From JAOUJD01 sp963841815 (GTDB taxonomy: Bacteria > Pseudomonadota > Gammaproteobacteria > Burkholderiales > Burkholderiaceae_F), in NCBI GenBank assembly GCA_963841815.1, contig CAWJEE010000019.1, positions 124,001 through 188,000 on the forward strand: a DNA stretch of 64,000 nucleotides, read 5' to 3'. The translations under genes and the position numbers were made by a program. The notes below the pieces were generated by a model. That model did no database searches and was not told where the DNA came from. It worked only from the letters and a program-made list of their open reading frames with translations. Positions 26,516-36,334 of this stretch are shown one piece after another (position 1 is the stretch's first letter; every line of letters starts with the position of its first letter).

Positions 26516-26566
26516 CTGACGCAAAGCGTCAGTCGGGGGTGACCAAACGCGTCAGGGGATGACCAA
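26516..26566. promoter_or_regulatory. Candidate enhancer sites (PilR-like) for the pilin promoter
   Basis: A dyad CTGACGCAAAGCGTCAG (26516-26532) is followed by two direct repeats: GCGTCAG...TGACCAA with TGACCAA at 26540-26546, and again GCGTCAG...TGACCAA with TGACCAA at 26560-26566. The two TGACCAA cores are 20 bases apart, two DNA turns, and about 75-100 bases upstream of the -24 element, the usual place for enhancer-binding proteins. Confidence 0.5.
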
Positions 26567-26608
26567 CATGGGATGGCCCACCCGATCGGATGGGCCGGCG
26601 GCGGACTG

Positions 26609-27301
26609 CTAGGCCGCGGCGGCCTGCAGCGGTGCGTTCACGAACTCCATGCGCACGCCGGCCAGTTCGATGACGTCCTTGTGCTTCAGCGGATGCGCGG
26701 CCGAGCCGAGGTTGACGCCGTTGACGCTCGGGAAGACTTCACCCTCGACGTGGGCGATGAAGTAGCCGGTGGGGCGGCGCGTGATGACCGCCACCTGGTG
26801 GCCCGGACGGCCGATCGTCGTCAGCGCCTTCATGAGTTGCAGTTCCCGACCCTCGTTGGCGCCGGAGAGGATGCGGATCGACGCGCCGGCCGGGACTTCC
26901 TCGCCGCCGCCGCCGGGCTGCTTGATCTGGATCGTGGCCGGGCCTGGCCCGTAGAACTCGCGCCGCAGCGGCTGCGAGGTGTCGATGTCGACTTCGCCTT
27001 CGCCGCCGGAGGCGCCGTCGGCGAGGAACTTCAAACGGTACTTGCCGATCTCGAGCGTGTCCCCGCTCTGCAGCAGGTGCTTCTTGATCGGCTGGCCGTT
27101 GACGGTCGTGCCGTTGGTGGAACCAAGATCCTCGAGGTAGACCTCGCCACCGGCGGAGTAGATGACCGCGTGCTCGCCGCTCACGGCGAGGTTGTCGATG
27201 ACGACGTCGTTGTGCGAGCGGCGGCCGATCGTGGTGCGGTCCTTGGCCAGGCCCACCTCGCGCAGCACGACGCCATCCAAACTCAGGACCAGCCTAGGCA
27301 T
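26609..27301 (-). CDS. FHA-domain protein (two FHA domains)
   Basis: A 230-residue cytosolic protein. ATG 27301 follows a GGGGAAGAA ribosome site. The first FHA domain (residues about 5-95) has the phosphothreonine-binding GRRSHNDVVI and LEDLGSTNGTTVNG motifs. The second (about 135-220) is weaker, with GRPGHQVAVI and PSVNGVNL, and may not bind phosphopeptide. It follows a PP2C phosphatase gene, so the pair fits a Ser/Thr phosphorylation circuit. No cognate kinase is adjacent. Confidence 0.83.
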   Translation of the reverse strand: MPRLVLSLDGVVLREVGLAKDRTTIGRRSHNDVVIDNLAVSGEHAVIYSAGGEVYLEDLGSTNGTTVNGQPIKKHLLQSGDTLEIGKYRLKFLADGASGGEGEVDIDTSQPLRREFYGPGPATIQIKQPGGGGEEVPAGASIRILSGANEGRELQLMKALTTIGRPGHQVAVITRRPTGYFIAHVEGEVFPSVNGVNLGSAAHPLKHKDVIELAGVRMEFVNAPLQAAAA

Positions 27302-27386
27302 TTCTTCCCCCTGTGCTCGCATTTTCTTCTTTCGAGGAATTCTGCCAGCCCACAATTAGCTTGCCAATCAACCTCTTACTCGAGGC

Positions 27387-28148
27387 CTACCCGTTTCGTG
27401 CGAGGACCTCGATCACGATCACCGAAATGTTGTCCCGCCCCCCGGCCTCGTTGGCCAGGTCGACCAGCCGGCGCGCGGATGCATGGACGTCATCTTCGCC
27501 GATGGACAGCAGCCCCGCAATCTCGTATGTACCCACCATTTCGGTTAACCCATCGGAGCACAGCATCAGGATGTCGCCGACCTCGACGTCCACGTCCCGG
27601 ATCTCGGGCTCGATGTCGGCCGCCGCCCCCAGCGCGCGGGTGACGAGGTTCTTGGCGGGCAGCACGCGCGCCTCCTCCTCGGTCACCATCCCCGCGTCGA
27701 GCAGTTCCTGCGAGAACGAGTGGTCGTGGGTCAGTTGCTCCAGTTCGCCGTTGCGGAACCGATACAGCCGCGAGTCGCCTGTATGCGCGATCCAGAGCCG
27801 CTCTTCGAGGAACCACGCGACCACCAGCGTGGTGGCCATGCCGTCGAACGCCGAACTGTGCAGGGCCGCGTGAAAGATGGTGCCGTTGATGTCGGTGACC
27901 GTGTCGTACATGACCTGGTCGGGCGCGAACGGCACGCCCGTCGCGCGGGACCGGGCGAGTGCGGACGACAGCCGGTCGAGGACCGCGCTGACCGCCATCA
28001 CGCTCGCCACCTCGCCCGCGCTGTAGCCGCCGAGGCCGTCGGCGAGCACGAAGAGGTTGCACGCGGGGTCGGCGCCGATCGCGTCTTCGTTCAGCGGACG
28101 GACCAGGCCCGTGTGCGTCCTGAACGCGAAGTCGAGCACGAAGCTCAC
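27387..28148 (-). CDS. PP2C-family Ser/Thr protein phosphatase
   Basis: A 253-residue phosphatase starting at GTG 28148, overlapping the terC stop by four bases. Metal-binding motifs are in place: RPLNEDAIG, LFVLADGLGGYSAGE, HTGDSRLYR, LMLCSDGLTE and GGRDNISVI. It would remove phosphate from Ser/Thr in the cytosol and is a natural partner of the FHA protein downstream. The size matches stand-alone bacterial Stp1-type enzymes. Confidence 0.88.
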   Translation of the reverse strand: MSFVLDFAFRTHTGLVRPLNEDAIGADPACNLFVLADGLGGYSAGEVASVMAVSAVLDRLSSALARSRATGVPFAPDQVMYDTVTDINGTIFHAALHSSAFDGMATTLVVAWFLEERLWIAHTGDSRLYRFRNGELEQLTHDHSFSQELLDAGMVTEEEARVLPAKNLVTRALGAAADIEPEIRDVDVEVGDILMLCSDGLTEMVGTYEIAGLLSIGEDDVHASARRLVDLANEAGGRDNISVIVIEVLARNG

Positions 28149-28852
28149 GCGGCCGCCGACTTCCCGCGGCGCCGCGCGAGGGCCTTCGCGATGAGGACGA
28201 CAGCGAGCGCGCCCAGCGTGCTGCCGATGTAGCCGACCATGACGTGGTCGGGCAGGTACGGTTTGACCCAGACGTCGCCGACGATCAGTCCGCCCGCGAT
28301 CCAGCCGAGCAGCGCCGCCCCGAGCAGGACGATCACCGGGAAGCGGTCGAGCATCTTCAGGATGATCTGGCTGCCGAAGACGATGAACGGGACGCTCACC
28401 AGCAGGCCGAAGATGATCAGTCCGGTGCGCTGGCTGGGATCGGCCTGCTCCGCGGCGCCGGCGATCGCGATCACGTTGTCGAGCGACATCACGAAGTCCG
28501 CGACGATGATGGTCTTGATCGCCGCGAACAGCTTGTCGCTCGCCTTGATGTGCCCGTGCTCGCCCTCTTCCTCGACGGGCGCCAGCAGCTTCACGCCGAT
28601 CCAGATCAGCAGGACGCCGCCCACCAGCTTCAGCAGCGGCACGTCGAGCAGCGCCACCGCCACCGTGATCAGGATGACGCGCAGGATGATCGCGCCCGCC
28701 GCGCCCCAGAAGATTCCCTGCCGGCGCGACTTCGCCGGCAGGTTGCGGCAGGCGAGCGCGATCACGACGGCGTTGTCGCCACCGAGAAGGATGTCGATGA
28801 TGATGATCTGGAGGATGGCATTCCACTCCAGGTTCATCAGCCACGCGAGCAT
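28145..28852 (-). CDS. TerC family integral membrane protein
   Basis: A 235-residue protein with about seven hydrophobic helices and the family's conserved acidic motifs: IIIIDILLGGDNAVVIAL near the start and VADFVMSLDNVIAIAGAA in the middle. TerC/YjbE-type proteins are linked to metal-ion (manganese, calcium) export and tellurite resistance. It lies 42 bases after sucD. Confidence 0.85.
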   Translation of the reverse strand: MLAWLMNLEWNAILQIIIIDILLGGDNAVVIALACRNLPAKSRRQGIFWGAAGAIILRVILITVAVALLDVPLLKLVGGVLLIWIGVKLLAPVEEEGEHGHIKASDKLFAAIKTIIVADFVMSLDNVIAIAGAAEQADPSQRTGLIIFGLLVSVPFIVFGSQIILKMLDRFPVIVLLGAALLGWIAGGLIVGDVWVKPYLPDHVMVGYIGSTLGALAVVLIAKALARRRGKSAAA

Positions 28853-28894
28853 TGCAGTCTCCCGGGTTGGCGCCGTGCACCGGCGCTCGATCCG

Positions 28895-29776
<882 letters not shown>

Positions 29777-29795
29777 GGTTGTCCCCGTCCCTGCT

Positions 29796-30965
29796 CTACT
29801 TGGCGCCGTTCGCGGCGGCGATGACCTTCTGGGCGGCTTCCGCCATGGTGTCCGCCGAGATGATCGGCAGTCCGGAGTCGGCGAGGATCTTCTTGCCGAG
29901 CTGCTCGTTGGTTCCCTTCATCCGCACCACCAGCGGCACCTGCAGGTGCACCGCGCGCGACGCGGCGACCACGCCTTCGGCGATCACGTCGCAACGCATG
30001 ATGCCGCCAAAGATGTTGACGAGGATCGCCTTGAGCTTCGGATTGCGCAGCATCAGCTTGAAGGCTTCGGTGACCTTCTCGGTCGTGGCGCCGCCGCCGA
30101 CGTCGAGGAAGTTGGCCGGCTCGCCGCCGAACAGCTTGATCGTGTCCATCGTCGCCATCGCCAGCCCGGCGCCGTTGACCAGGCAGCCGATGTTGCCGTC
30201 GAGCTGGATGTAGGTGAGGTCGAACTTCGACGCCTCGACCTCGGCCGGATCCTCTTCGTCGAGGTCGCGCATCTCGACGATGTCGGGGTGGCGGTACAGC
30301 GCGTTCGAGTCGAAGTTCATCTTGGAGTCGAGCGCGATCACGCGGCCGTCGCCGGTCAGGATCAGCGGGTTGATCTCGGCGAGCGACGCGTCGGTTTCCC
30401 AGAACGCCTTGTAGAGACCCTGCAGCACCGCGCGCGCGGCCGGCACGCTGGCCGCCGGGATGCCGATCTTGGCTGCGACGTCGTCGGCTTCGCGGTCCGT
30501 CAGGCCGGTCGACGGATCGACGTGGACCTTGTGGATCTTCTCCGGCGTGTGCGCGGCGACTTCCTCGATGTCCATGCCGCCCTCGGAACTCGCCATCAGC
30601 GTCACGCGCTGCGTCGAGCGATCCACCACCATGCCGACGTACAGCTCCTTCTTGATGTCGGCGCCCTCCTCGACCAGCAGCCGCCGCACCTTCTGGCCGG
30701 CGGGGCCGGTCTGGTGGGTCACGAGCTGCATGCCGAGGATCTCGGACGCGCGCTGGCGCACTTCGTCGATCGAGCGCGCGAGCTTCACGCCGCCGCCCTT
30801 GCCGCGACCGCCGGCGTGGATCTGCGCCTTGACCACCCACACCGGCCCGCCGAGCGATTGCGCGGCCTTCACGGCCTCGTCGACGCTGAACGCGGCAACG
30901 CCGCGCGGCACCGGCACACCGTAGCGCCGGAACAGCTCCTTGCCCTGGTACTCGTGGATCTTCAT
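29796..30965 (-). CDS. sucC: Succinyl-CoA synthetase, beta subunit
   Basis: A 389-residue ATP-grasp subunit (E. coli SucC has 388). It shows MKIHEYQGKELFRRYGVP, VVKAQIHAGGRGKGGG and LEINPLI-like LAEINPLILTGDGRV, then GGGATTEKV and NIFGGIMRCD. ATG 30965 overlaps the DUF2889 stop in an ATGA, so the three genes are translationally linked. Confidence 0.96.
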   Translation of the reverse strand: MKIHEYQGKELFRRYGVPVPRGVAAFSVDEAVKAAQSLGGPVWVVKAQIHAGGRGKGGGVKLARSIDEVRQRASEILGMQLVTHQTGPAGQKVRRLLVEEGADIKKELYVGMVVDRSTQRVTLMASSEGGMDIEEVAAHTPEKIHKVHVDPSTGLTDREADDVAAKIGIPAASVPAARAVLQGLYKAFWETDASLAEINPLILTGDGRVIALDSKMNFDSNALYRHPDIVEMRDLDEEDPAEVEASKFDLTYIQLDGNIGCLVNGAGLAMATMDTIKLFGGEPANFLDVGGGATTEKVTEAFKLMLRNPKLKAILVNIFGGIMRCDVIAEGVVAASRAVHLQVPLVVRMKGTNEQLGKKILADSGLPIISADTMAEAAQKVIAAANGAK

Positions 30966-31570
30966 CGTGTCATCCCGTCCTTGATCGGAGTCGGTGGTGG
31001 CTGGTCGTTCGTTGCTGCACGCTTCTTCGGCTCGTACCAGCGGGGGTAGTACTTCTCGACAGCGGGTCCGTCGCTGCGCAAGGCGTGGCAACGGTCCAGT
31101 TGCCACGGCTTGGTGTCGTCTTGGTGGTGCGTGTCGTGCGCGGTGTCGCGCGTCTTGAACACTTCGTCCGCGAACGCCTGCACGGCGGCGGTGGGCAGCA
31201 CCTTCGCGAGTTCGGTGATGTGCGAACAGCCGTGCACGCCACCCAGCCGCGCCTGCACATGCTTGCGGAAGTCCTGCAGCAGGTTCAGCCCGACCAGCTT
31301 GGCGTAGTCGGGGCCGATCGCATCGCAGTGGCCCGGATAGGGGACCCACTTCGATTCGGCATGTGCGGCCAGGACGTTGGTCTTGGTGTCGATCGTGACG
31401 GTCAGCACCATCTCGTGCACCGGATCGCCGGCCTTGCGCACACCGGTGGCGAGCGGGAAGTCGCGGTACTTGGTGTCCACGAGCACCGCTTCCAAGTCCC
31501 ACAGCCCGTCGTCGCGTGCGTAGGCATCGACTCGAATCGAGCGCGTGTGGACGTGGCGGCGAGAAGGCAT
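30962..31570 (-). CDS. DUF2889 family protein
   Basis: A 202-residue soluble protein with the DUF2889 pattern: HTRSIRVDAYARDDGLWDLEA, HEMVLTVTID and the conserved GCSHITELAK. It directly precedes and overlaps sucC, an order I recall from other betaproteobacteria. Its biochemical role is unknown; conserved coupling to succinyl-CoA synthetase hints at a link to CoA or TCA metabolism. Confidence 0.85.
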   Translation of the reverse strand: MPSRRHVHTRSIRVDAYARDDGLWDLEAVLVDTKYRDFPLATGVRKAGDPVHEMVLTVTIDTKTNVLAAHAESKWVPYPGHCDAIGPDYAKLVGLNLLQDFRKHVQARLGGVHGCSHITELAKVLPTAAVQAFADEVFKTRDTAHDTHHQDDTKPWQLDRCHALRSDGPAVEKYYPRWYEPKKRAATNDQPPPTPIKDGMTR

Positions 31571-31581
31571 CGGCGGGGACG

Positions 31582-31623
31582 AAAAAACGGGCCGCCTTGG
31601 GAATGTTTATGTGGTGCGGCCCG
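31582..31623 (-). terminator. Intrinsic terminator-like hairpin just before the DUF2889-sucCD start
   Basis: On the minus strand CGGGCCGC (31623-31616) pairs with GCGGCCCG (31595-31588) across a 20-base loop, followed by six T residues (31587-31582). The T-run ends only 11 bases before the DUF2889 ATG at 31570. It may end recX transcription or act as an attenuator in the leader of the sucCD operon. Confidence 0.65.
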
Positions 31624-31699
31624 GTCGGGAAATTTAGCACAGCGACCCCTCCGCCCCGACGGGTGCCGACACTCTCGGCGGACAGACCTGCCGAACCGA

Positions 31700-32170
31700 T
31701 CAGTCGTCGCCGGGCAGGCCGCGCAGCACCTTGCCGATGGTCTCCGCGGAAAAACCGCGCGATTGGAGAAAGCGGGCCTGCCGTGCCCGTTCCTGCGGCG
31801 CGGCCGGCAGTTCGCCGAAGCGCCGCGTCCACACGGCGCGCGCGCGCTCGAGTTCCGTGCCCTTGAGCGCTGCGACCGCGCGATCGGCGGTCTCGGGCTG
31901 CACGCCCGAGGACTTGAGGTCGAAGCGGATGCGGGCATCGCCAAACCGCTCGGAGCGCGTGCGCGTCAGCGTGCTCGCGTAGCGCTCGTCGGACAGCAGT
32001 TTGTCCCGCTCGAGCGCGTCGAGCACCTGCGCGATTTCGGCGGGATCGTCCTCAGCGGCCAATCCACGCCGCAGCTTCGCGGCGAGCTCTGCCCGGCTGT
32101 GTTCGCGCCGCGCGAGGAAGGCGACGGCGCGCGCGAACAGGCTTCGGGCTTCCCGCCTGCCGCGCGCCAT
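31700..32170 (-). CDS. recX: Regulatory protein RecX
   Basis: A 156-residue helical protein that limits RecA filament growth. Family features are FLARREHSRAELAAKLRR, LLSDERYASTLTRTRSERFG and the C-terminal ARFLQSRGFSAETIGKVL. ATG 32170 gives the normal N-terminus; the open frame runs further upstream without similarity. It starts 19 bases after recA and is probably co-transcribed, thus SOS-regulated. Confidence 0.9.
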   Translation of the reverse strand: MARGRREARSLFARAVAFLARREHSRAELAAKLRRGLAAEDDPAEIAQVLDALERDKLLSDERYASTLTRTRSERFGDARIRFDLKSSGVQPETADRAVAALKGTELERARAVWTRRFGELPAAPQERARQARFLQSRGFSAETIGKVLRGLPGDD

Positions 32171-32189
32171 CCTGGAACGGGCGACCCGG

Positions 32190-33245
<1,056 letters not shown>

Positions 33246-33309
33246 CTCCGCACGCCCCGTCTGTCACCTGGAGTCCGGCCCGACCACGGGCTGGACCTGC
33301 GCTTCAGAC

Positions 33310-33325
33310 CTGTTAAAACTTACAG
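33310..33325 (-). promoter_or_regulatory. LexA box 1 of recA (promoter-distal, near +1)
   Basis: On the recA strand the sequence is CTGTAAGTTTTAACAG, matching CTGT-N8-ACAG exactly. It lies about 65 bases before the recA start and, with the promoter below, would cover the first transcribed bases. Confidence 0.88.
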
Positions 33326-33332
33326 TATGCGG

Positions 33333-33362
33333 ACTGTAAGTTCTTACAGTATCTGGAGTCAA
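33333..33362 (-). promoter_or_regulatory. recA promoter overlapped by LexA box 2
   Basis: TTGACT (33362-33357) and TACAGT (33338-33333) are 18 bases apart and fit a sigma-70 promoter. A second perfect LexA box, CTGTAAGAACTTACAG (33349-33334), covers the spacer and the -10 element. The two boxes have centres 24 bases apart. Confidence 0.8.
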
Positions 33363-33468
33363 CAGCTTTCTTGACGGGGGACGTGTGCCGAGGGTTTCCT
33401 TGCACCGGGCGGAGCGGGCGACCTAGACTGCACTCCCGGGCGAGAAGCACGAAGCATATCAACCACCT

Positions 33469-34173
33469 ATGCGCATCCTGATCGCAGAAGACGACGCCGT
33501 GCTCGCCGACGGCCTGTCGCGCTCGCTCAAGGCCGGCGGCTATGCCGTGGACGTCGTTTCCAGCGGCGAGGAAGCGGACACTGCGCTCGCCGCCCAGACC
33601 TTCGACCTGCTGATCCTCGACGTCGGGCTGCCCAAGCTGTCCGGGCTCGAGGTCCTGCGCCGGCTGCGGGCCCGCAACTCGACCACTCCGGTCCTGATCC
33701 TCACCGCCGCCGACAGCGTCGAGCAGCGCGTCAAGGGGCTGGACCTCGGCGCCGACGACTACATGGCGAAGCCGTTCGCGCTGTCGGAACTGGAGGCGCG
33801 CGCGCGCGCGCTCACCCGACGCGCCGCCGGCAGCGCGCAGACCGTGCTGCGCCACGGCCCGCTGACGCTCGACCAGGTCGGCCATGTCGCGACGATCAAC
33901 GACCAGGTGCTCGACCTCTCCGCGCGGGAACTCGGCCTGCTCGAGATCCTGCTGCAGCGGCCCGGCCGGCTGGTCAGCAAGGAGCAACTGGTCGACCGGC
34001 TGTGCAGCTGGGGCGAGGAAGTCAGCAACAACGCGATCGAGGTCTACGTCCACCGGCTCCGCAAGAAGATCGAAGTCGGCGGCGTGCGCATCGTGACCGT
34101 GCGGGGACTGGGCTACTACCTCGAGCGCTTCACCGACACCAGCGCAGCGGAGGCGACGGTCGGCGCAGGCTGA
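33469..34173 (+). CDS. OmpR-family response regulator
   Basis: A 234-residue two-component regulator. The receiver domain has the acidic pair (AEDDAVL), phospho-acceptor Asp in LLILDVGLP and Lys in DDYMAKPFAL. The winged-helix DNA-binding domain ends with AIEVYVHRLRKKIE and VRGLGYYLE. It is divergent from recA and lies nine bases before its sensor kinase. The pair resembles TctD/TctE- or QseB/QseC-type systems; the signal is unknown. Confidence 0.92.
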   Translation: MRILIAEDDAVLADGLSRSLKAGGYAVDVVSSGEEADTALAAQTFDLLILDVGLPKLSGLEVLRRLRARNSTTPVLILTAADSVEQRVKGLDLGADDYMAKPFALSELEARARALTRRAAGSAQTVLRHGPLTLDQVGHVATINDQVLDLSARELGLLEILLQRPGRLVSKEQLVDRLCSWGEEVSNNAIEVYVHRLRKKIEVGGVRIVTVRGLGYYLERFTDTSAAEATVGAG

Positions 34174-34182
34174 TCGGGCGAC

Positions 34183-35753
34183 ATGCCGGACGAAGGCGGT
34201 ACCCCCCAACGCGCGCGCGCGCGCTCGACGCTGCTGCAGTTCGCGCGCCGCCGGCGCGCCGCGCCGCTTCCTCCACCGCCGGACGACGGCGGCTACAAGA
34301 ATCCGCTGCGCGCGTTCTCCGAGCAGAACTCGCTGTTCGGCGAGATCCTCGACTGGATGCTGGCGCCGCTGCTGCTGCTGTGGCCGATGAGCGTGACGCT
34401 GACCTACGTCGTCGCCCAGTCGATCGCGAACGGTCCGTTCGACCGCAACCTGGGCGAGGCGGTCGCGGTGCTCAGCGACTACGTCACCGAGTTCCGCGGA
34501 CAGGTCACGCTGCAGTTGCCGATCGCCGCCCGTGAAGTGCTGCGTGCCGACAGCGCCGACTCGGTCTATTACATGGTGCTCGGGCTGCGTGGCGAGTTCG
34601 TCGCCGGCGATCACCGACCTCCCGCTGCCGGCGGAAGACGAATCGCCGACGACCAGCGACGTGAGGTTCCGTTTCGAGAACGTGCGGGGAACCGACGTGC
34701 GCATCGCGTACGCGTGGCGCGAGTTCAAGGTGGACGGGACCTCGAAGTTCGCGCTCGTGCAGGTGGCCGAGACGCTGGAGAAGCGGTCGCAGCTGGCGAA
34801 CGAGATCATCCGCGGCGTCATCGTTCCGCAGTTCATCGTGCTGCCGATCGCCGTCGTGCTCGTCTGGTTCGGCTTGTCACGCGGACTCGCGCCGCTGGCG
34901 GCGCTGCAGGCGCGGATCCGCGCGCGCGAACGCCGGACGACATGTCGCCGATCGATCCACAGGCCGCGCCGGAGGAGATCTCGCCGGTGGTCGTCGTCGT
35001 TCAACGAACTGCTCGAGCGACTGTCGCGCAACATGCAGATGCAGCAGCGATTCCTCGCGGACGCCGCGCATCAGATGAAGACGCCGCTCGCGGGCCTGCG
35101 CACGCAGGCGGAACTCGCGCTGCGGGAGACCGATCCGCAGCAGCTGAAGCGCAGCCTGCGGCAGATCGCGACGTCCACCGAGCGCGCGACGCACCTGATC
35201 AACCAGCTGTTGTCGCTCGCGCGCGCGGAACACCAGGCCACGGACCCGGCGCGCTTCGAAGTCGTCGAACTGAACGCGCTCGCGCGCAGAGTCGTGCAGG
35301 AGTCGGTGCCCGACGCCATCTCGCGCCGCGTCGACCTCGGCTTCGAGCCGGCGGAGCAACCCGTGCGGATCGTCGGCGTGCCGTTGCTGCTGCGCGAACT
35401 GATGCTGAACCTCGTCGACAACGGACTGCGCTACACGCCGGAGGGCGGCAGCGTGACGCTGCGGATCCGTCGCGACGACGAAGCGGCGTTCATCGACGTC
35501 GAGGACACCGGCCCCGGGATACCGGAGGCGGAGCGGAATCGCGTCTTCGACCGCTTCTACCGGATCCTCGGCACCAACGTGGACGGCAGCGGACTCGGCC
35601 TCGCGATCGTCCGCGAGATCGTGGAACGCCACGAAGGATCGATCAGCATCGGAACCAACCCGTCCAGCAAGGGACGCCGCGCTGCCCGGAACGCTGATCA
35701 GCATCGAGTTCGCTGCAGTCCAGGGCGAGGACTCGCCCGCCACGATCGGGTGA
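34183..35753 (+). pseudogene. Sensor histidine kinase (TctE-like), four frameshifts
   Basis: Reading from ATG 34183 gives a membrane anchor and periplasmic sensor domain up to GEFVAGD. One extra C near 34612 breaks the frame; it resumes as TDLPLPAEDESPTTSDV. A base lost near 34935 and a base gained near 34990 form a compensating pair around PDDMSPIDPQAAPEEISPVV. The kinase core is intact: His box ADAAHQMKTPLAGL, N box LVDNGLRYTPEGG, G boxes DTGPGIPE and GSGLGLAI. An extra G near 35670 again shifts the frame; the true end is LPGTLISIEFAAVQGED to TGA 35751-35753. All conserved residues survive, so sequencing indels are likely. Confidence 0.82.
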
Positions 35754-35777
35754 CGCCAGCGCGCCCGTGCCTCTGGT

Positions 35778-35807
35778 TTGACCGGCCCTTGCGCGCTACG
35801 GCATAAT
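35778..35807 (+). promoter_or_regulatory. Promoter of tRNA-Lys
   Basis: TTGACC (35778-35783) and CATAAT (35802-35807) with an 18-base spacer, about 53 bases before the tRNA. This is the only good sigma-70 match between the kinase stop and the tRNA. Confidence 0.65.
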
Positions 35808-35860
35808 TTCGAGCTCTCGACGAGAACGCCATGCAGTTCCGCGCGTTTCCGTTCAGCAGG

Positions 35861-35936
35861 GGGTCGTTAGCTCAGCCGGTAGAGCAGCGGACTTTTAATC
35901 CGTTGGTCGCAAGTTCGAATCTTGCACGACCCACCA
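35861..35936 (+). tRNA. tRNA-Lys (anticodon UUU)
   Basis: A complete 76-base cloverleaf with encoded CCA. The acceptor GGGTCGT pairs with ACGACCC, the D-arm starts AGCTCAG, the anticodon loop CTTTTAA carries UUU, and the T-loop is TTCGAAT. It is a substrate of MnmA, which is encoded in this window. No terminator is obvious after it. Confidence 0.97.
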
Positions 35937-36102
35937 CTCTCCCCGGGCGTACCTCGTTCCTGGGCCGCGGCCGCCCGCATGTCGCGCTTGATTTGCCGCG
36001 CGATCGCCCCTCTAATGCGAAGCCGGGAACGCGGACACGCCGCGTTCGCGTGCACGCAAGCGTCCGACTCCAGACGCCAGACCGAGCCAAACGAGAACGA
36101 CC

Positions 36103-36306
36103 ATGAACAATCTTCTGTTGAGGGCAGGACAACTGGCTGGCCTGCTCGGCATCCTGCTGATGGCGGTGTCGGTCGCCGCCAGGCTCACCGGGCGTTACAC
36201 GCTGGGCGACTTCCAGATCGGCACGTTGCTGCTGGCAAGCGTCGGCGGTCTCGCCGTCGGGTGCTTCCTGATGCTCTGGTCGATCGCCGATCGCGCGCAG
36301 CGTTAG
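36103..36306 (+). CDS. Small membrane protein of unknown function
   Basis: A 67-residue protein with two hydrophobic helices (AGLLGILLMAVSVAA and LLLASVGGLAVGCFLMLW) joined by a short polar loop with GRYTLGDFQIG. ATG 36103 follows a GAGAACGACC stretch. It stands alone between tRNA-Lys and the efflux operon, converging on the latter. No family is recognised. Confidence 0.6.
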   Translation: MNNLLLRAGQLAGLLGILLMAVSVAARLTGRYTLGDFQIGTLLLASVGGLAVGCFLMLWSIADRAQR

Positions 36307-36334
36307 CTGGCAGCGACCCTGACCGGTCGGGCCG

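Noticed and set aside
26575..26596. Terminator after the FHA gene
   Set aside because: The GGCCCA...TGGGCC hairpin lacks a T-run in either direction, and it is upstream of the pilin control region rather than after the FHA stop by a usual distance.
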